From: Hyphomicrobium sp. 99
GTDB taxonomy: Bacteria > Pseudomonadota > Alphaproteobacteria > Rhizobiales > Hyphomicrobiaceae
DNA: 64,000 nucleotides
Assembly: GCF_000384335.2 (NCBI RefSeq)
Contig: NZ_KQ031382.1
Coordinates: 2,863,545 to 2,927,544 of the forward strand
Direction of reading: 5' to 3'
A program made the translations under genes and the position numbers. The notes under the pieces were generated by a model. That model was not told the origin of the DNA. It searched no databases and saw only the letters and a program-made list of their open reading frames with translations. Positions 8,599 to 17,394 of the stretch are shown in pieces. Position 1 is the stretch's first letter, and the number at the start of each line of letters is the position of its first letter.

Positions 8599-8906
8599 GG
8601 CGCGTCCTTTCCCTCAATATGAAGGTTGATCGGACGCGAACTTTGGGCTGTCGCCTCACGGGGACGTCGCGGGACCCCTTGGCAATTATTTCACTGCGGC
8701 GCGGCCGTGTTGTCAACTCCGATCCACGAACACCAGCAATTTGGCGGCTCCGCTCCATTATATTGGCGCTCGCTTTGATGCGATCCTTCTCGGTCTCCAC
8801 TGCAGCGCAAATCTCGTCTGGGAGTTCCTCACTCGACGGCACGTAATCGAGTAGTACGCGACCTGCGTCACGGATGAGATCCCAAGACCGATTTGGCGCC
8901 AGTCAT
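8599..8906. other. Upstream region of the chromate operon
   Basis: These 308 bases lie between the chromate operon start and the stop of the small periplasmic protein gene. A minus-strand frame beginning at 8842 (MPSSEELPDEICAAVE) could be the head of a degraded small gene, but it runs into the chrB coding region out of frame and cannot be supported. Promoters for chrBA presumably lie here; no operator was recognised. Confidence 0.4.
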
Positions 8907-9290
8907 TCACGGCACGACGTAGCGGGCCTGAAGATTATGGCCATCCGTCATGGTCGCGGTAACAGCCACTTTCGCGCCGGACGACAACGGCGCTGCCAGT
9001 TTGCCGGTAAGCTTATCGGGATCGGTGGGCGTAAGCACGAGCGGTATTGTCTTCCCGCCCTCCTGCACAAACACCTTGGCCTTTGTGCCTTTCGAGGCGA
9101 TGGGCTTGCCCGCTGCGTCGGAAAGATAAAACGTCACCTCAGTTTGCGATGGCACAAACTCGATATGATGGCCCGACGATTCCATGACGTGACCGCCATT
9201 GGGGCCTTTGACTTCCTCGTGCCCGAGGGCGGGCGAAGCCACCGCAAGCGCAAACGCAGCGGCAATTAGTTGGGCTTTCTTGAGAGCCAT
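8907..9290 (-). CDS. Small periplasmic protein of the metal-efflux operon
   Basis: The 127-residue product has a signal peptide (MALKKAQLIAAAFALAVASP, cleaved near ALG) followed by a His-containing start of the mature chain (HEEVKGPNGGHVMESSGHHI) and a beta-rich remainder. This pattern is seen in small proteins that accompany CzcA/CusA pumps; a periplasmic metal-binding or chaperone role is inferred from the histidines and the position. It starts 14 bp after the czcA stop with an AAGGAGAA ribosome site, so it is the last gene of that operon. No catalytic motif is visible. Confidence 0.75.
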   Translation of the reverse strand: MALKKAQLIAAAFALAVASPALGHEEVKGPNGGHVMESSGHHIEFVPSQTEVTFYLSDAAGKPIASKGTKAKVFVQEGGKTIPLVLTPTDPDKLTGKLAAPLSSGAKVAVTATMTDGHNLQARYVVP

Positions 9291-9304
9291 ATCATTCTCC
9301 TTTG

Positions 9305-12300
9305 TTAGAAAGTCTCGGCGAGTTGCGGTGTCCCCGCAGGCGGGGGATCGGCTGCGAGCCGCTCCAGCGCAGGTCTGCCGAAGCGCAGGAACAGGAGCGG
9401 CGTCACGAGAAGATCGAGCAGCGTTGCGCTGATGAGGCCGCCGAATATCGTCACGGCGACGGGATGCAACATCTCCTTACCGGTCGCATCGGCGTCGAGC
9501 AGCAATGGCGTGAGGGCCATGCCTGCTGAGAGTGCCGTCATAAAGACAGGCGTCAGCCGTTCGAGGCTGCCCCTGATGACAAGCCCCTCGCCAAACGGCT
9601 CGCCTTCATGGAGAGCCAGATTGATGTAATGGCTGATTTTGAGGATGCCATTGCGCGCGCTGATGCCCGTGAGCGTGATAAAGCCGATCATCGAGGCCAC
9701 GGAAAGCGGTTGGCCCGCAAGCCATAGCGCCGCAACGCTGCCAATAAAGGCGAGCGGTACATTGCCCATGATAATGAGAGCAAGGATCGCTGACCGGTAA
9801 CGGCTGAAGAGCACGATGAAGATGGCCGACAGAGAGATGACGGAAAGACCGAGGATCAGCCGTGAGGCCCCCTCGCGCGCCTGGAACGTGCCTTCCAGAC
9901 TGGTCGAGTAACCCGCTGGCAATGGCGTGGCCGCAACGACATCGCGGATCTGTCTGACAATGCCTCCCATATCCGAGCCATCGGTATTAGCGAGCACGAC
10001 CATGCGGCGTCGCCCGTTTTCCCGCAAAATTTGATTGGGGCCTTCCGACTCTGAAACATCGGCGACAAGGCGAAGCGGAATGCGGCCCTTGGGGGTTTCA
10101 ATCAAGAGGCCGCCGAGACCGGCTGTCGTCCGGTCCTGATCGGCAAGGCGGAGCACGACGTCAAACCGCTTCGCGCCATCGACAATCGTTGAAACCTTGC
10201 GCCCGTTCGACAGGCTGTCGAGCGCTTCCGTCACGCCAGACGGCGTGATGCCGTAGAGCTGCGCACGGCTGGGATCGACCTTGACTTCGAGCTGCGGGAT
10301 AAGAACCTGCTTTTCGAGCTGCAGATCGACGAGACCTTTCACGCCCGTGAGCTTGCTGCGTAGCGCTTCCGCAAGCGCACGCAAGGTCTCGGTATCGTCT
10401 CCGTAAATTTTTAGGGCAATTTCAGCTCGCACCCCGGAAAGCATATGATCGAGCCGGTGAGATATCGGTTGGCCGACATTCGTGCTCGCGGGAAGGATGG
10501 CAAGTTTGCGCCGAACGTCCGCGAGAATTTCGTCGCGCGTCCGGTTCGACTTTTTGAGATCCACGTCGATCTCGCTCGAATGCACACCTTCTGCATGTTC
10601 GTCGAGTTCGGCGCGACCGGTTCTGCGGCCAACGGATTTGACTTCGGGGATTTCCTTGAGCAGTGCCTCAGCGATCAGTCCGAGACGGTTGCTTTCCTCA
10701 AGCGAGATTCCGGGATTGAGCGTCAGGCTGATCGTGAGCGTGCCTTCGTTGAAAGGTGGAAGGAAAGAGCGCGGCAGGAAGGCGGCGAAGAGTGTTGCAA
10801 TCGCGAAGGCGGACACAACGAAACCGGCGATGATCCTGGGAGAACGGAAAGATGCCTTGAGCGCCTTCTCGTTCCAGCGTTTGAGAGACCGGACGATGGC
10901 GCTGTCGCCGTGTGCCTTCTCGGCCGATTCGCGGAGCAGGAACGATGCGAGCACGGGCGTAACTGTGATCGAAACAAGAAGGCTCGCAAGGATCGACACA
11001 ATGTAGGCGACGCCAAGCGGCGCGAACAGCCGCCCCTCAATGCCCGAGAGCGCGAACAGCGGCACGAAGACGAGTACGATGATGAAAGTCGCGTAGATGA
11101 TGCCGGAGCGGACCTCGATGCTGGCGTCGGCGACGACCTCAAGCAACGGGCGCGGCCTTGGCATGCGGGCGTTTTCGCGCAGTCGGCGGTAGATATTCTC
11201 GACATCGACCACGGCATCGTCAACGAGTTCGCCGATAGCGATGGCGAGGCCGCCAAGCGTCATCGTGTTGATCGAAAGCCCGAACCACTTGAAGACGAGC
11301 ACAGTGACGAAGAGCGAGAGTGGAATGGCCGTCAGAGAGATAGCTGTCGTCCGCACATTGAGAAGGAACAGGAACAGCACAACGGCAACGACAATCGCTG
11401 CCTCCTTCAGGACATTCTCTACGTTGGCGATGGACGTTGAGATGAAGTCTGCCTGACGGAAAAGAAGTTGATCGGCCCTGATCCCTTTCGGCAAGTTGCG
11501 CGTAAGCTCCGCGAGTGCGCTTTCGACCTCTTGCGTGAGTTTTACTGTATCGGCGCCCGGCTGCTTCTGCACCGAGACGATGACGGCGGGAGCGCCATTT
11601 GCGCCGGCATCTCCGCGCTTGACCGCTGCCGCGAAATCGACGGTTGCCACCTGCCGCAGCAGGACTGACTGACCTGCGCGTGCCGCAACGGAAATGCTGC
11701 GCAAATCCTCAAGGCTTGTCGTGCGCCCGAGATTGCGGATCAGATACTCGCGGTCATCCTGATTGACGAAGCCGCCGCCCGTGTTCGTGCCGAACGAGCG
11801 GATCGCGGCTTCGATGTCGGATGCGCTGACGCCGAGTGAAGCCATCGCCGCGATATTGGGGGTGACTCTGTATTGCCGGACCTCGCCACCAATTGGGATG
11901 ACTTGGCTGACGCCGGGTATAGCAAGGAGACGCGGCCGGATAATAAAATCCGCCGTCTCGCGCACCGTCATGGGATTGGCCTCAGGTCCGCCCGTGACGG
12001 CTATCAGCATTATCTCGCCCATGATTGAAGAGACCGGCCCCATTTGTGGCGTCACGCCGGGCGGAAGCTGGCCGGAAAGCGTTGCGAGCCGCTCGGCGAC
12101 TTGTTGCCGGTTGCGGTAGATGTCGGTTCCCCAATCAAACTCGACATAGACAATCGAAAGGCCAATTCCCGCTACGGAGCGGACGCGCGTCACGCCGGAA
12201 AGACCGTTCATTGCGCTTTCAATCGGATAGCCGACAAGCTGCTCGACTTCGGGAGGGGCAAGCCCTTCCGCTTCCGTCATGATCGTCACGGTTGGCTTAT

Positions 12301-12427
12301 TGAGATCCGGGAACACATCGACCGGCAGGGTCGAGACCGTGACGCTGCCCCAAACGACGAGAATTGCCGCCGCTGCAAGAACCACGAGGCGATTGGCAAG
12401 GCTTGTCCTGACGAGAAAATTGAACAT
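9305..12427 (-). CDS. HME-RND heavy-metal efflux pump, CzcA/CusA family
   Basis: The 1040-residue inner-membrane pump has the RND layout: an N-terminal helix ([20 protein letters not shown]), a large periplasmic loop with [20 protein letters not shown], the TM4 charged motif [20 protein letters not shown], a second periplasmic loop, and a final helix cluster. Proton-driven export of divalent or monovalent metal from periplasm or cytoplasm is the family role. The ATG at 12427 is chosen because the RND N-terminus starts here with a GGTGAGG site; the open frame to 12571 overlaps czcB. It follows czcB by 4 bp. Substrate (Cu/Ag versus Zn/Co/Cd) cannot be fixed from sequence alone; Met-rich and Cys-rich neighbours favour copper. 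Confidence 0.92.
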   Translation of the reverse strand: MFNFLVRTSLANRLVVLAAAAILVVWGSVTVSTLPVDVFPDLNKPTVTIMTEAEGLAPPEVEQLVGYPIESAMNGLSGVTRVRSVAGIGLSIVYVEFDWGTDIYRNRQQVAERLATLSGQLPPGVTPQMGPVSSIMGEIMLIAVTGGPEANPMTVRETADFIIRPRLLAIPGVSQVIPIGGEVRQYRVTPNIAAMASLGVSASDIEAAIRSFGTNTGGGFVNQDDREYLIRNLGRTTSLEDLRSISVAARAGQSVLLRQVATVDFAAAVKRGDAGANGAPAVIVSVQKQPGADTVKLTQEVESALAELTRNLPKGIRADQLLFRQADFISTSIANVENVLKEAAIVVAVVLFLFLLNVRTTAISLTAIPLSLFVTVLVFKWFGLSINTMTLGGLAIAIGELVDDAVVDVENIYRRLRENARMPRPRPLLEVVADASIEVRSGIIYATFIIVLVFVPLFALSGIEGRLFAPLGVAYIVSILASLLVSITVTPVLASFLLRESAEKAHGDSAIVRSLKRWNEKALKASFRSPRIIAGFVVSAFAIATLFAAFLPRSFLPPFNEGTLTISLTLNPGISLEESNRLGLIAEALLKEIPEVKSVGRRTGRAELDEHAEGVHSSEIDVDLKKSNRTRDEILADVRRKLAILPASTNVGQPISHRLDHMLSGVRAEIALKIYGDDTETLRALAEALRSKLTGVKGLVDLQLEKQVLIPQLEVKVDPSRAQLYGITPSGVTEALDSLSNGRKVSTIVDGAKRFDVVLRLADQDRTTAGLGGLLIETPKGRIPLRLVADVSESEGPNQILRENGRRRMVVLANTDGSDMGGIVRQIRDVVAATPLPAGYSTSLEGTFQAREGASRLILGLSVISLSAIFIVLFSRYRSAILALIIMGNVPLAFIGSVAALWLAGQPLSVASMIGFITLTGISARNGILKISHYINLALHEGEPFGEGLVIRGSLERLTPVFMTALSAGMALTPLLLDADATGKEMLHPVAVTIFGGLISATLLDLLVTPLLFLRFGRPALERLAADPPPAGTPQLAETF

Positions 12428-12431
12428 GGCC

Positions 12432-13985
12432 TCACCGCACCTGATTGATGAGTTCTGCGCCGCGACCGACGATGCGCACATCGGGATCGACGCCGGCCGT
12501 GATACCGAGACGGTCAGCGTCCACTTGTTCGGCGATGACGGGCCTTGCTTCGAAGCGTTCGGGCGCGACATGCACGAGGACGGATTGCTGTCCGTTTGGG
12601 GTGCGCACGACGCTTGAACGCGGAACTGGAATAGCCTTTACCGGCTCCTCGACGGGGACGTCGACGTTGACAGGCTGGCCAAGGCTAAGCGCATCGCCGC
12701 CACTCGTGATGTGATAAAGAAGCGGCACGGCTTGCTGGCGCAGCGAAAGTCCACGGCCAACGAACTCAAGCGTCAGCTTTTGCCCATCGGACGTAACGGC
12801 GCTCGCCGCTTTCGCACCGTGCTCGATGCCGGGCACTGCGGCTAGATCGAAAGCGAGCGCTTCGACGAAAAGGCTGCCGCGATCGACAATCTGAAAGAGG
12901 GTGGTCTGAGGATCGACCACCTGTCCTGCCGACACGTTCGCAACGGCGATAACACCTGAAGCCGGAGCGGTCAGCGGCTGGCGCGCGCCGAGGACTGGTT
13001 TAATCTCAGCGCGCCGCGCCCGGAGTCCGTCGAGTTCCAAATGAGCGTCAGCGATAAGCGAGTCAGCAATAACGTTCTTGAGCTTGTCATACCGCGCGAC
13101 CTTTGACTCTGCGAGTTTGATCTGCCTGTCGAGTTCGCCTGTCGTCTGGCGAATATCGCTCTGATCGACAAGTTCGACGCGCGGCATGAGATAGCCAAGC
13201 ACTTGGCCCTCTTGAACACGCGAGCCGATGATCGGAAACCCGCCCTCGGGCGGCTCGATACGGCCATTGAGCAGCGACTGGACGACACCGCTCCGGTTCG
13301 GATCGGTGACGACTTGCCCAGCGAAGCTCATGATCTTCGGGATCGGCATTGCTTGCGATGTGCGTAGCGTTTCAACGCCAAGCAGGGCTTGAGTTGCCTT
13401 GGGCATGAAGATGGAGCCGTCGGCGACGCGACGGGAATTGTCGGGAAGATCGAGAACAGCCGCGCTGCTTTTTTCACTCACGTCGGCAATCAGATCGTGC
13501 CGAAGAATATGATCCCAAATGCTCTCGTGACTGTGCTGCGTTACGGCGGCGGGAATATCGAGCGTACCGATCAAAAGATCCGAATTATCGCCAGCGGCCA
13601 CGGAAAAGGTGAGCGCGTAGCTTCCCGGCTTCGTTACCCATGGCGCAGAAAGCTCGTAATGATCCTTGACGGCGGAAGCCAACAAAGGCGTTTCGCCAAA
13701 CGTGACGTCGATCTTTGCGCCTTTGACCGGCTGGTTCGACCAGAAGTCCGTCAGATAGATAACGAGCTTGCCGCCACCGGTTGCGGTCGGCACGCCGGAG
13801 ATTTCATAGAGTTCGGAACTTGCCACGACACGGGCCGCAATTCCGGGATCGACCGTCTTCCCCTCGCTGCCGTGATCCTCGCCGCCATGTGCCATGGCAA
13901 GCGGCGAGGTGAGAAATACGGCGACAAAGACGCAGCACCCCAGAGCGAGGCGGGCTTTGGCTGCCAGTGATTTCGCGAGCTTCAT
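12432..13985 (-). CDS. RND periplasmic adaptor (membrane fusion protein), CzcB/CusB family
   Basis: The 517-residue protein has a signal peptide (ending AMA near residue 33) and an immediate His-rich start ([10 protein letters not shown]). Residues 45-150 form an extra beta domain ([20 protein letters not shown]), as in long-form CzcB. The core has barrel-sandwich halves ([18 protein letters not shown] and [20 protein letters not shown]) around a helical hairpin (residues 270-330). It bridges the CzcA-type pump to an outer-membrane channel. No CzcC/CusC gene is visible in the operon. The ATG at 13985 is preferred over 14006. Confidence 0.9.
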   Translation of the reverse strand: MKLAKSLAAKARLALGCCVFVAVFLTSPLAMAHGGEDHGSEGKTVDPGIAARVVASSELYEISGVPTATGGGKLVIYLTDFWSNQPVKGAKIDVTFGETPLLASAVKDHYELSAPWVTKPGSYALTFSVAAGDNSDLLIGTLDIPAAVTQHSHESIWDHILRHDLIADVSEKSSAAVLDLPDNSRRVADGSIFMPKATQALLGVETLRTSQAMPIPKIMSFAGQVVTDPNRSGVVQSLLNGRIEPPEGGFPIIGSRVQEGQVLGYLMPRVELVDQSDIRQTTGELDRQIKLAESKVARYDKLKNVIADSLIADAHLELDGLRARRAEIKPVLGARQPLTAPASGVIAVANVSAGQVVDPQTTLFQIVDRGSLFVEALAFDLAAVPGIEHGAKAASAVTSDGQKLTLEFVGRGLSLRQQAVPLLYHITSGGDALSLGQPVNVDVPVEEPVKAIPVPRSSVVRTPNGQQSVLVHVAPERFEARPVIAEQVDADRLGITAGVDPDVRIVGRGAELINQVR

Positions 13986-14010
13986 TGCCGTATTGCTCCT
14001 CAGCATGGCG

Positions 14011-14406
14011 CTACTTTTCGTGCTTTTCGAGCCAGGACTTCATGAAGGCGATTTCAGATTCCTGCGCTTTCACGATGCCTTCGGCGAGTTTGTGCAGCTC
14101 GGGGTCTTTGCCGTACTGAAGTTCGATCTTCGCCATCTCCACCGCGCCCTGGTGGTGTGGGATCATGCCCTTGACGAAATCGACGTCGGCATCGCCGGTC
14201 ATGTGCATGCTCATCTTCTCGTGCATCTTGGACATTGCATCGTTGAATGCCTTCGATGACTCCGATTGAGAGCCTCCCATCATGTCGTTCATGCCCTTCA
14301 TGTCGTGCATCTGCTGCATGTCCTGCATGTTGTTCATATCTCCGGCATTCGCGGTCAGAGACGGAACCGACAGGGCGAGTGTCAGCGCGAGTGTTGCGAG
14401 TTTCAT
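14011..14406 (-). CDS. DUF305 periplasmic Met-rich metal-binding protein
   Basis: The 131-residue protein has a signal peptide (MKLATLALTLALSVPSLTAN) and a Met-rich linker with many Met-Asn/Gln/His units (MNNMQDMQQMHDMKGMNDMM). The DUF305 ferritin-like helical core carries DFVKGMIPHHQGAVEMAKIE and LAEGIVKAQESEIAFMKSWL. DUF305 proteins bind copper or silver in the periplasm in several bacteria; the Met run favours Cu(I)/Ag(I). It lies between the Cys-rich gene and czcB, 25 bp before czcB, in the same operon. A second, more eroded family member is at 62370. Confidence 0.88.
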   Translation of the reverse strand: MKLATLALTLALSVPSLTANAGDMNNMQDMQQMHDMKGMNDMMGGSQSESSKAFNDAMSKMHEKMSMHMTGDADVDFVKGMIPHHQGAVEMAKIELQYGKDPELHKLAEGIVKAQESEIAFMKSWLEKHEK

Positions 14407-14551
14407 TGTCTTCAATCCCTGGATTAAATAGGTTTGCATGGCCTGCCGCGACGCCCGGGTGGTGAAACCCGATCAGCCGGAAACAGGCGGAATCGATGCG
14501 GTTGCCCGCGCATGCGCGAGGCATGCCGGTCACATCACAAAATTTGAGGGA

Positions 14552-15004
14552 TTAGGCTTTGGGGGGCCGGTCGAGGCCGGAATCCGAGCGTCCAGCGCGA
14601 ACGTCGGAAATTTTGAAGGCCAGTTTATCCGAGTGCAGAGGACGAGGGACAAATGCTTCAGCCGCCGATAGGGCGAGGGCCGAGCAGGCAGACATTCCAC
14701 ATGTGGACGTGCCGGCGCAACAGCAGCAGCCATATCCGCAGTCGGAGGCCGGGGTAAAATCTGCTGAGGCAACAGTGACTATTGTCGCGTGGGGGAGCTT
14801 CGCAAATTTTGTTTTCGAGACCTTCGCGCCAAGCAGAGTCGACGAGTGAGACGAAGATTGAGAGGCAGACGGTTCAATGTGCGTAACCGCATGCTGTCTT
14901 TGCGCGCCATGATGATGGCCCTCGTGTGCAAACGCCAACGTCCCCGAAAAGAGGAAGAGGAGCGCGGTCGCAAGTACGACCCTTATGGCGACAACAAGTT
15001 TCAC
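14552..15004 (-). CDS. Periplasmic Cys/His-rich protein, first gene of the metal-efflux operon
   Basis: The 150-residue protein starts with GTG 15004 after an AGGTGAG site and has a signal peptide (ending LAFA near residue 26). The mature chain opens with HEGHHHGAQRQH and later carries a cysteine cluster, CGYGCCCCAGTSTCGMSAC, at about residues 93-111. The C-terminus ends with a GLDRPPKA segment of the kind found in proteins beside CzcC-type genes. A metal-scavenging or sensing role is inferred. Its promoter contains a CsoR-like dyad. I do not know a named family. Confidence 0.7.
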   Translation of the reverse strand: MKLVVAIRVVLATALLFLFSGTLAFAHEGHHHGAQRQHAVTHIEPSASQSSSHSSTLLGAKVSKTKFAKLPHATIVTVASADFTPASDCGYGCCCCAGTSTCGMSACSALALSAAEAFVPRPLHSDKLAFKISDVRAGRSDSGLDRPPKA

Positions 15005-15026
15005 AAAATTCTCACCTGCTTACGCA

Positions 15027-15056
15027 CGTATACCCAGTGGGGGTATGAATGGTCAA
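15027..15056 (-). promoter_or_regulatory. Promoter of the RND operon with CsoR-like operator
   Basis: Read on the minus strand, TTGACC (15056-15051) and TATACG (15032-15027) are separated by 18 bp. The dyad ATACCC-N5-GGGTAT occupies 15030-15046, overlapping the -10 box and most of the spacer. On the plus strand it reads ATACCCAGTGGGGGTAT. This G/C tract flanked by TA/AT inverted ends is the form of CsoR/RcnR-family operators, which repress copper, nickel or cobalt export genes until metal binds. The 18-bp spacer would also suit a MerR-type activator. No regulator gene is adjacent, so this is an inference. Confidence 0.6.
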
Positions 15057-15138
15057 CCCCAAAACCCGAGCTATGTCCAGACTACCTGTCAGACTGCCGC
15101 AAAGTTGCAGGTTTGAAGCACATGATCGAGGGAAATGA

Positions 15139-15402
15139 GTGACAACCGTGCTTCTAACTAAGGAGCTGTGGGAGGTACTAAAGAAAGGCAACGATCTCCG
15201 CAACTCGGTCGCGCACGGTCATAAGGAGGGTACGATAACCCAGCGAATGGCGGACCTGAAGAAGGCGTTACTGGATTGGTCCTCTCCCGAACAAAGACCG
15301 GGCGTCAAAGCAATGACCGATACCCAAATTGTAAGCACCGCGTTCCATTCGACGGGCAGCTTTCTCATCGTGGCGGCCTTGAAGCTTGAAGGGAAGTACT
15401 GA
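15139..15402 (+). pseudogene. C-terminal fragment of a HEPN-domain protein
   Basis: The 87-codon frame starts with GTG 15139 directly after an in-frame stop. It contains LRNSVAHGHKEGTITQRMAD, whose R-x4-H (RNSVAH) is the HEPN ribonuclease signature, followed by a short helical tail. HEPN proteins are normally longer, with several helices before this motif, and that part is missing here. It may be a remnant of a toxin or abortive-infection gene, or a small intact HEPN protein. It lies in the decayed zone beside tRNA-Lys with no antitoxin partner visible. Confidence 0.5.
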
Positions 15403-15729
15403 GCAAGTCGAATTCCATGGGCGAAAAGCGTAGCGTGTCAGCCGTTTGTTGCTTGCTGCAGAGTCTGCGCCATAGTCGATGTCAATCAATCACCGCCGCA
15501 CGGTACTAAGCGCTGGTTCGTGTCACGTTCCACCGTTAGTTCGCCTAATAGTCTGCTCCCCACCTGTGAGCAGACTTTCGCGCCCCAAAATCGATGACCC
15601 CACCCACCGGTTTCGTTGAGGTCAGCTGATGGGATAAAACAGTCTTCGTCTAGTGGAAACCGATCAGCAGATGGAAACTCCGAGAAACCTTGTTCCTCGG
15701 CGCCAGCGCCCGCCAACTGGCCACGATAC
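15403..15729. other. Decayed interval of the island edge
   Basis: No intact gene is visible. The stretch lies between the HEPN fragment and the recombinase tail and probably contains further eroded parts of the recombinase gene, but no continuous frame could be matched to it. Confidence 0.4.
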
Positions 15730-15955
15730 CTGCTGGCCAAGCGGCTCAGGGACGATGCCGAAGTGACTGAACAGGGTGTCATGGCGCTGTCGCGACACCG
15801 AACCTCCCGAAGCCGCAAGGATCTATGTCAAGCGGACAGAGACCCAGCGCGTGACGGCCGCTCGTCGACGTCGCCCTTGGATAGAAAGCAACCTAAAAAG
15901 CGAACACAAGGAGACTGAAAGTCAGAATGAAGCCGCTTCAGACATGTCAGAATGA
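15730..15955 (+). pseudogene. Frameshifted tyrosine-recombinase (integrase) C-terminus
   Basis: In frame 1, bases up to about 15800 read AKRLRDDAEVTEQGVMALSR, which looks like the helix before the last recombinase motifs. In frame 2, from about 15800, PEAARIYVKRTETQRVTAAR continues to a stop at 15953-15955, with the Tyr of ARIYVKRT as the candidate nucleophile. Joining the two requires one frameshift, and the frame-2 part is preceded by an in-frame stop at 15764. The N-terminal and central parts are missing. The orientation runs toward the 3' end of tRNA-Lys, 33 bp away, as expected for an integrase beside its attachment site. Family assignment rests on these short segments only. Confidence 0.5.
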
Positions 15956-15988
15956 ACTCCGGAGAAATGGGTAAGCCCCGGAAAGTAT

Positions 15989-16064
<76 letters not shown>

Positions 16065-16117
16065 GAACCAATCGCCGACCTCGCAAAAGGAACCAAGCGG
16101 TTCCAAAGGACGGCGAA

Positions 16118-16137
16118 GGGGCCCGAATGCGGGCCCC
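16118..16137 (-). terminator. Hairpin downstream of the mre operon
   Basis: GGGGCCCG and CGGGCCCC form a perfect 8-bp stem with a 4-base loop, 121 bp after the rodA stop. There is no clear T-run on either strand, so it is a probable rather than a proven transcription terminator for the mreB-rodA operon. Confidence 0.5.
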
Positions 16138-16257
16138 TGTGACGGAGCGAATAGCATCGGTCGAAGGCTCTGTCCACCCCCTCGTCCAAACTATATTAGC
16201 CCGTTGAAATAAAGCGCCCTTCTGCGGCCTTTTGGACGGTCAAACCCGCGATCTGCC

Positions 16258-17394
16258 TCACGCCCTGCCATCCCGGCCATGCACATAGGCCGACATGGCG
16301 ACCCCGAGGCCGATCATCAGCGTCGTCATCGATGTGCCCCCGTACGAGACGAGCGGCAGTGGAATGCCAACCACGGGAACGAGCCCGGTGACCATCGCAA
16401 GGTTGATGAAGACGTAGAGGAAAAAAGTCATTGCTGACCCGGCAATGGCAAGCCGCGCAAAGCGGTTCTCGCACCGCTGCGCCATGAGCATCATCATCAG
16501 GATGAGCAGACCGTAGACCGCGATCAAAATCAGCATCCCGGTGAAACCCCACTCCTCGCCGATGATGCTCGCGATGAAGTCCGTGTGTTTCTCCGGCACG
16601 AAATCGAGCTGGCTCTGCGTACCCTGCATGAAGCCCTTACCCGCGATGCCGCCCGCTCCCAACGCGATCTTCGATTGCGTGATGTGATAGCCCGCACCGA
16701 GTGGATCCATGCCTGGGTTGAGAAAAACCTCGACGCGCCGCTTTTGATAGTCGTGCATTCCCGACCAGATCACCGGCAGCGAAGCGAGCGCAAGCAACCC
16801 CCCGAGCGCGAAATAGCGAAGCGGCACACCGGCAAGGAACATCAGCGACAGACCCAGCGCGACGAACAGGCAGGCGGATCCGAGATCGGGCTGCTGCATG
16901 GTCAAAAGAACCGGCACGCCGATGATGGCGAGTGGCAGCAGAACAACCAGAGGCTTTCCGACTTTTTCTGGCGGCAGCTGAAAATAGAAACGCGCGAGCG
17001 CCGCGACGAGCGCGAGCTTCATCAACTCCGACGGTTGGAAGGAGATGGGACCGGCATCGATCCAACGTTTCGCGCCGAGAGCTTCCGATCCGACGAACGG
17101 CACGAGCGCAAGCATCGCAAGCGCCACCAGATAGGCCGGATAGGCGAGCTTCATCCACACATCGAGCCGGACGATCGCCATCGCGACAACGATGCCGAGC
17201 ATGATGAGGAAACGAAACGTGTGCCGCTCTGCCCACGGCTGGAACGAACCGCCCGAAACCGAATAGAGCGTCGCCGTTCCGATGCCGGCAAGCACACAGG
17301 CGGTCAGCAGCAGAGGCCAGTTTATAAGCCACAGCTTGTCGCTGAGGCGAAGCGGACGCCTGATGCTGCGGGTGGCAAACAAGGTTTCCATCAT
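16258..17394 (-). CDS. rodA: Rod-shape SEDS glycosyltransferase RodA
   Basis: The 378-residue membrane protein has about ten hydrophobic helices and the SEDS signatures GSEALGAKRWIDAGPISFQP and GTQSQLDFVPEKHTDFIASI, the latter with the catalytic aspartate of the HTDFI motif intact. RodA polymerises glycan strands from lipid II in the elongation machinery, working with PBP2. Its start overlaps the mrdA stop by 4 nt (ATGA), the last link of the mreB-mreC-mreD-mrdA-rodA operon. Because the adjacent PBP2 looks catalytically altered, the intact RodA is notable. Confidence 0.97.
   Translation of the reverse strand: MMETLFATRSIRRPLRLSDKLWLINWPLLLTACVLAGIGTATLYSVSGGSFQPWAERHTFRFLIMLGIVVAMAIVRLDVWMKLAYPAYLVALAMLALVPFVGSEALGAKRWIDAGPISFQPSELMKLALVAALARFYFQLPPEKVGKPLVVLLPLAIIGVPVLLTMQQPDLGSACLFVALGLSLMFLAGVPLRYFALGGLLALASLPVIWSGMHDYQKRRVEVFLNPGMDPLGAGYHITQSKIALGAGGIAGKGFMQGTQSQLDFVPEKHTDFIASIIGEEWGFTGMLILIAVYGLLILMMMLMAQRCENRFARLAIAGSAMTFFLYVFINLAMVTGLVPVVGIPLPLVSYGGTSMTTLMIGLGVAMSAYVHGRDGRA

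Noticed and set aside
8498..8842. Minus-strand 114-codon frame before chrB
   Set aside because: Its second half is out of frame within chrB; only the first 40 codons look protein-like and no family could be recognised.
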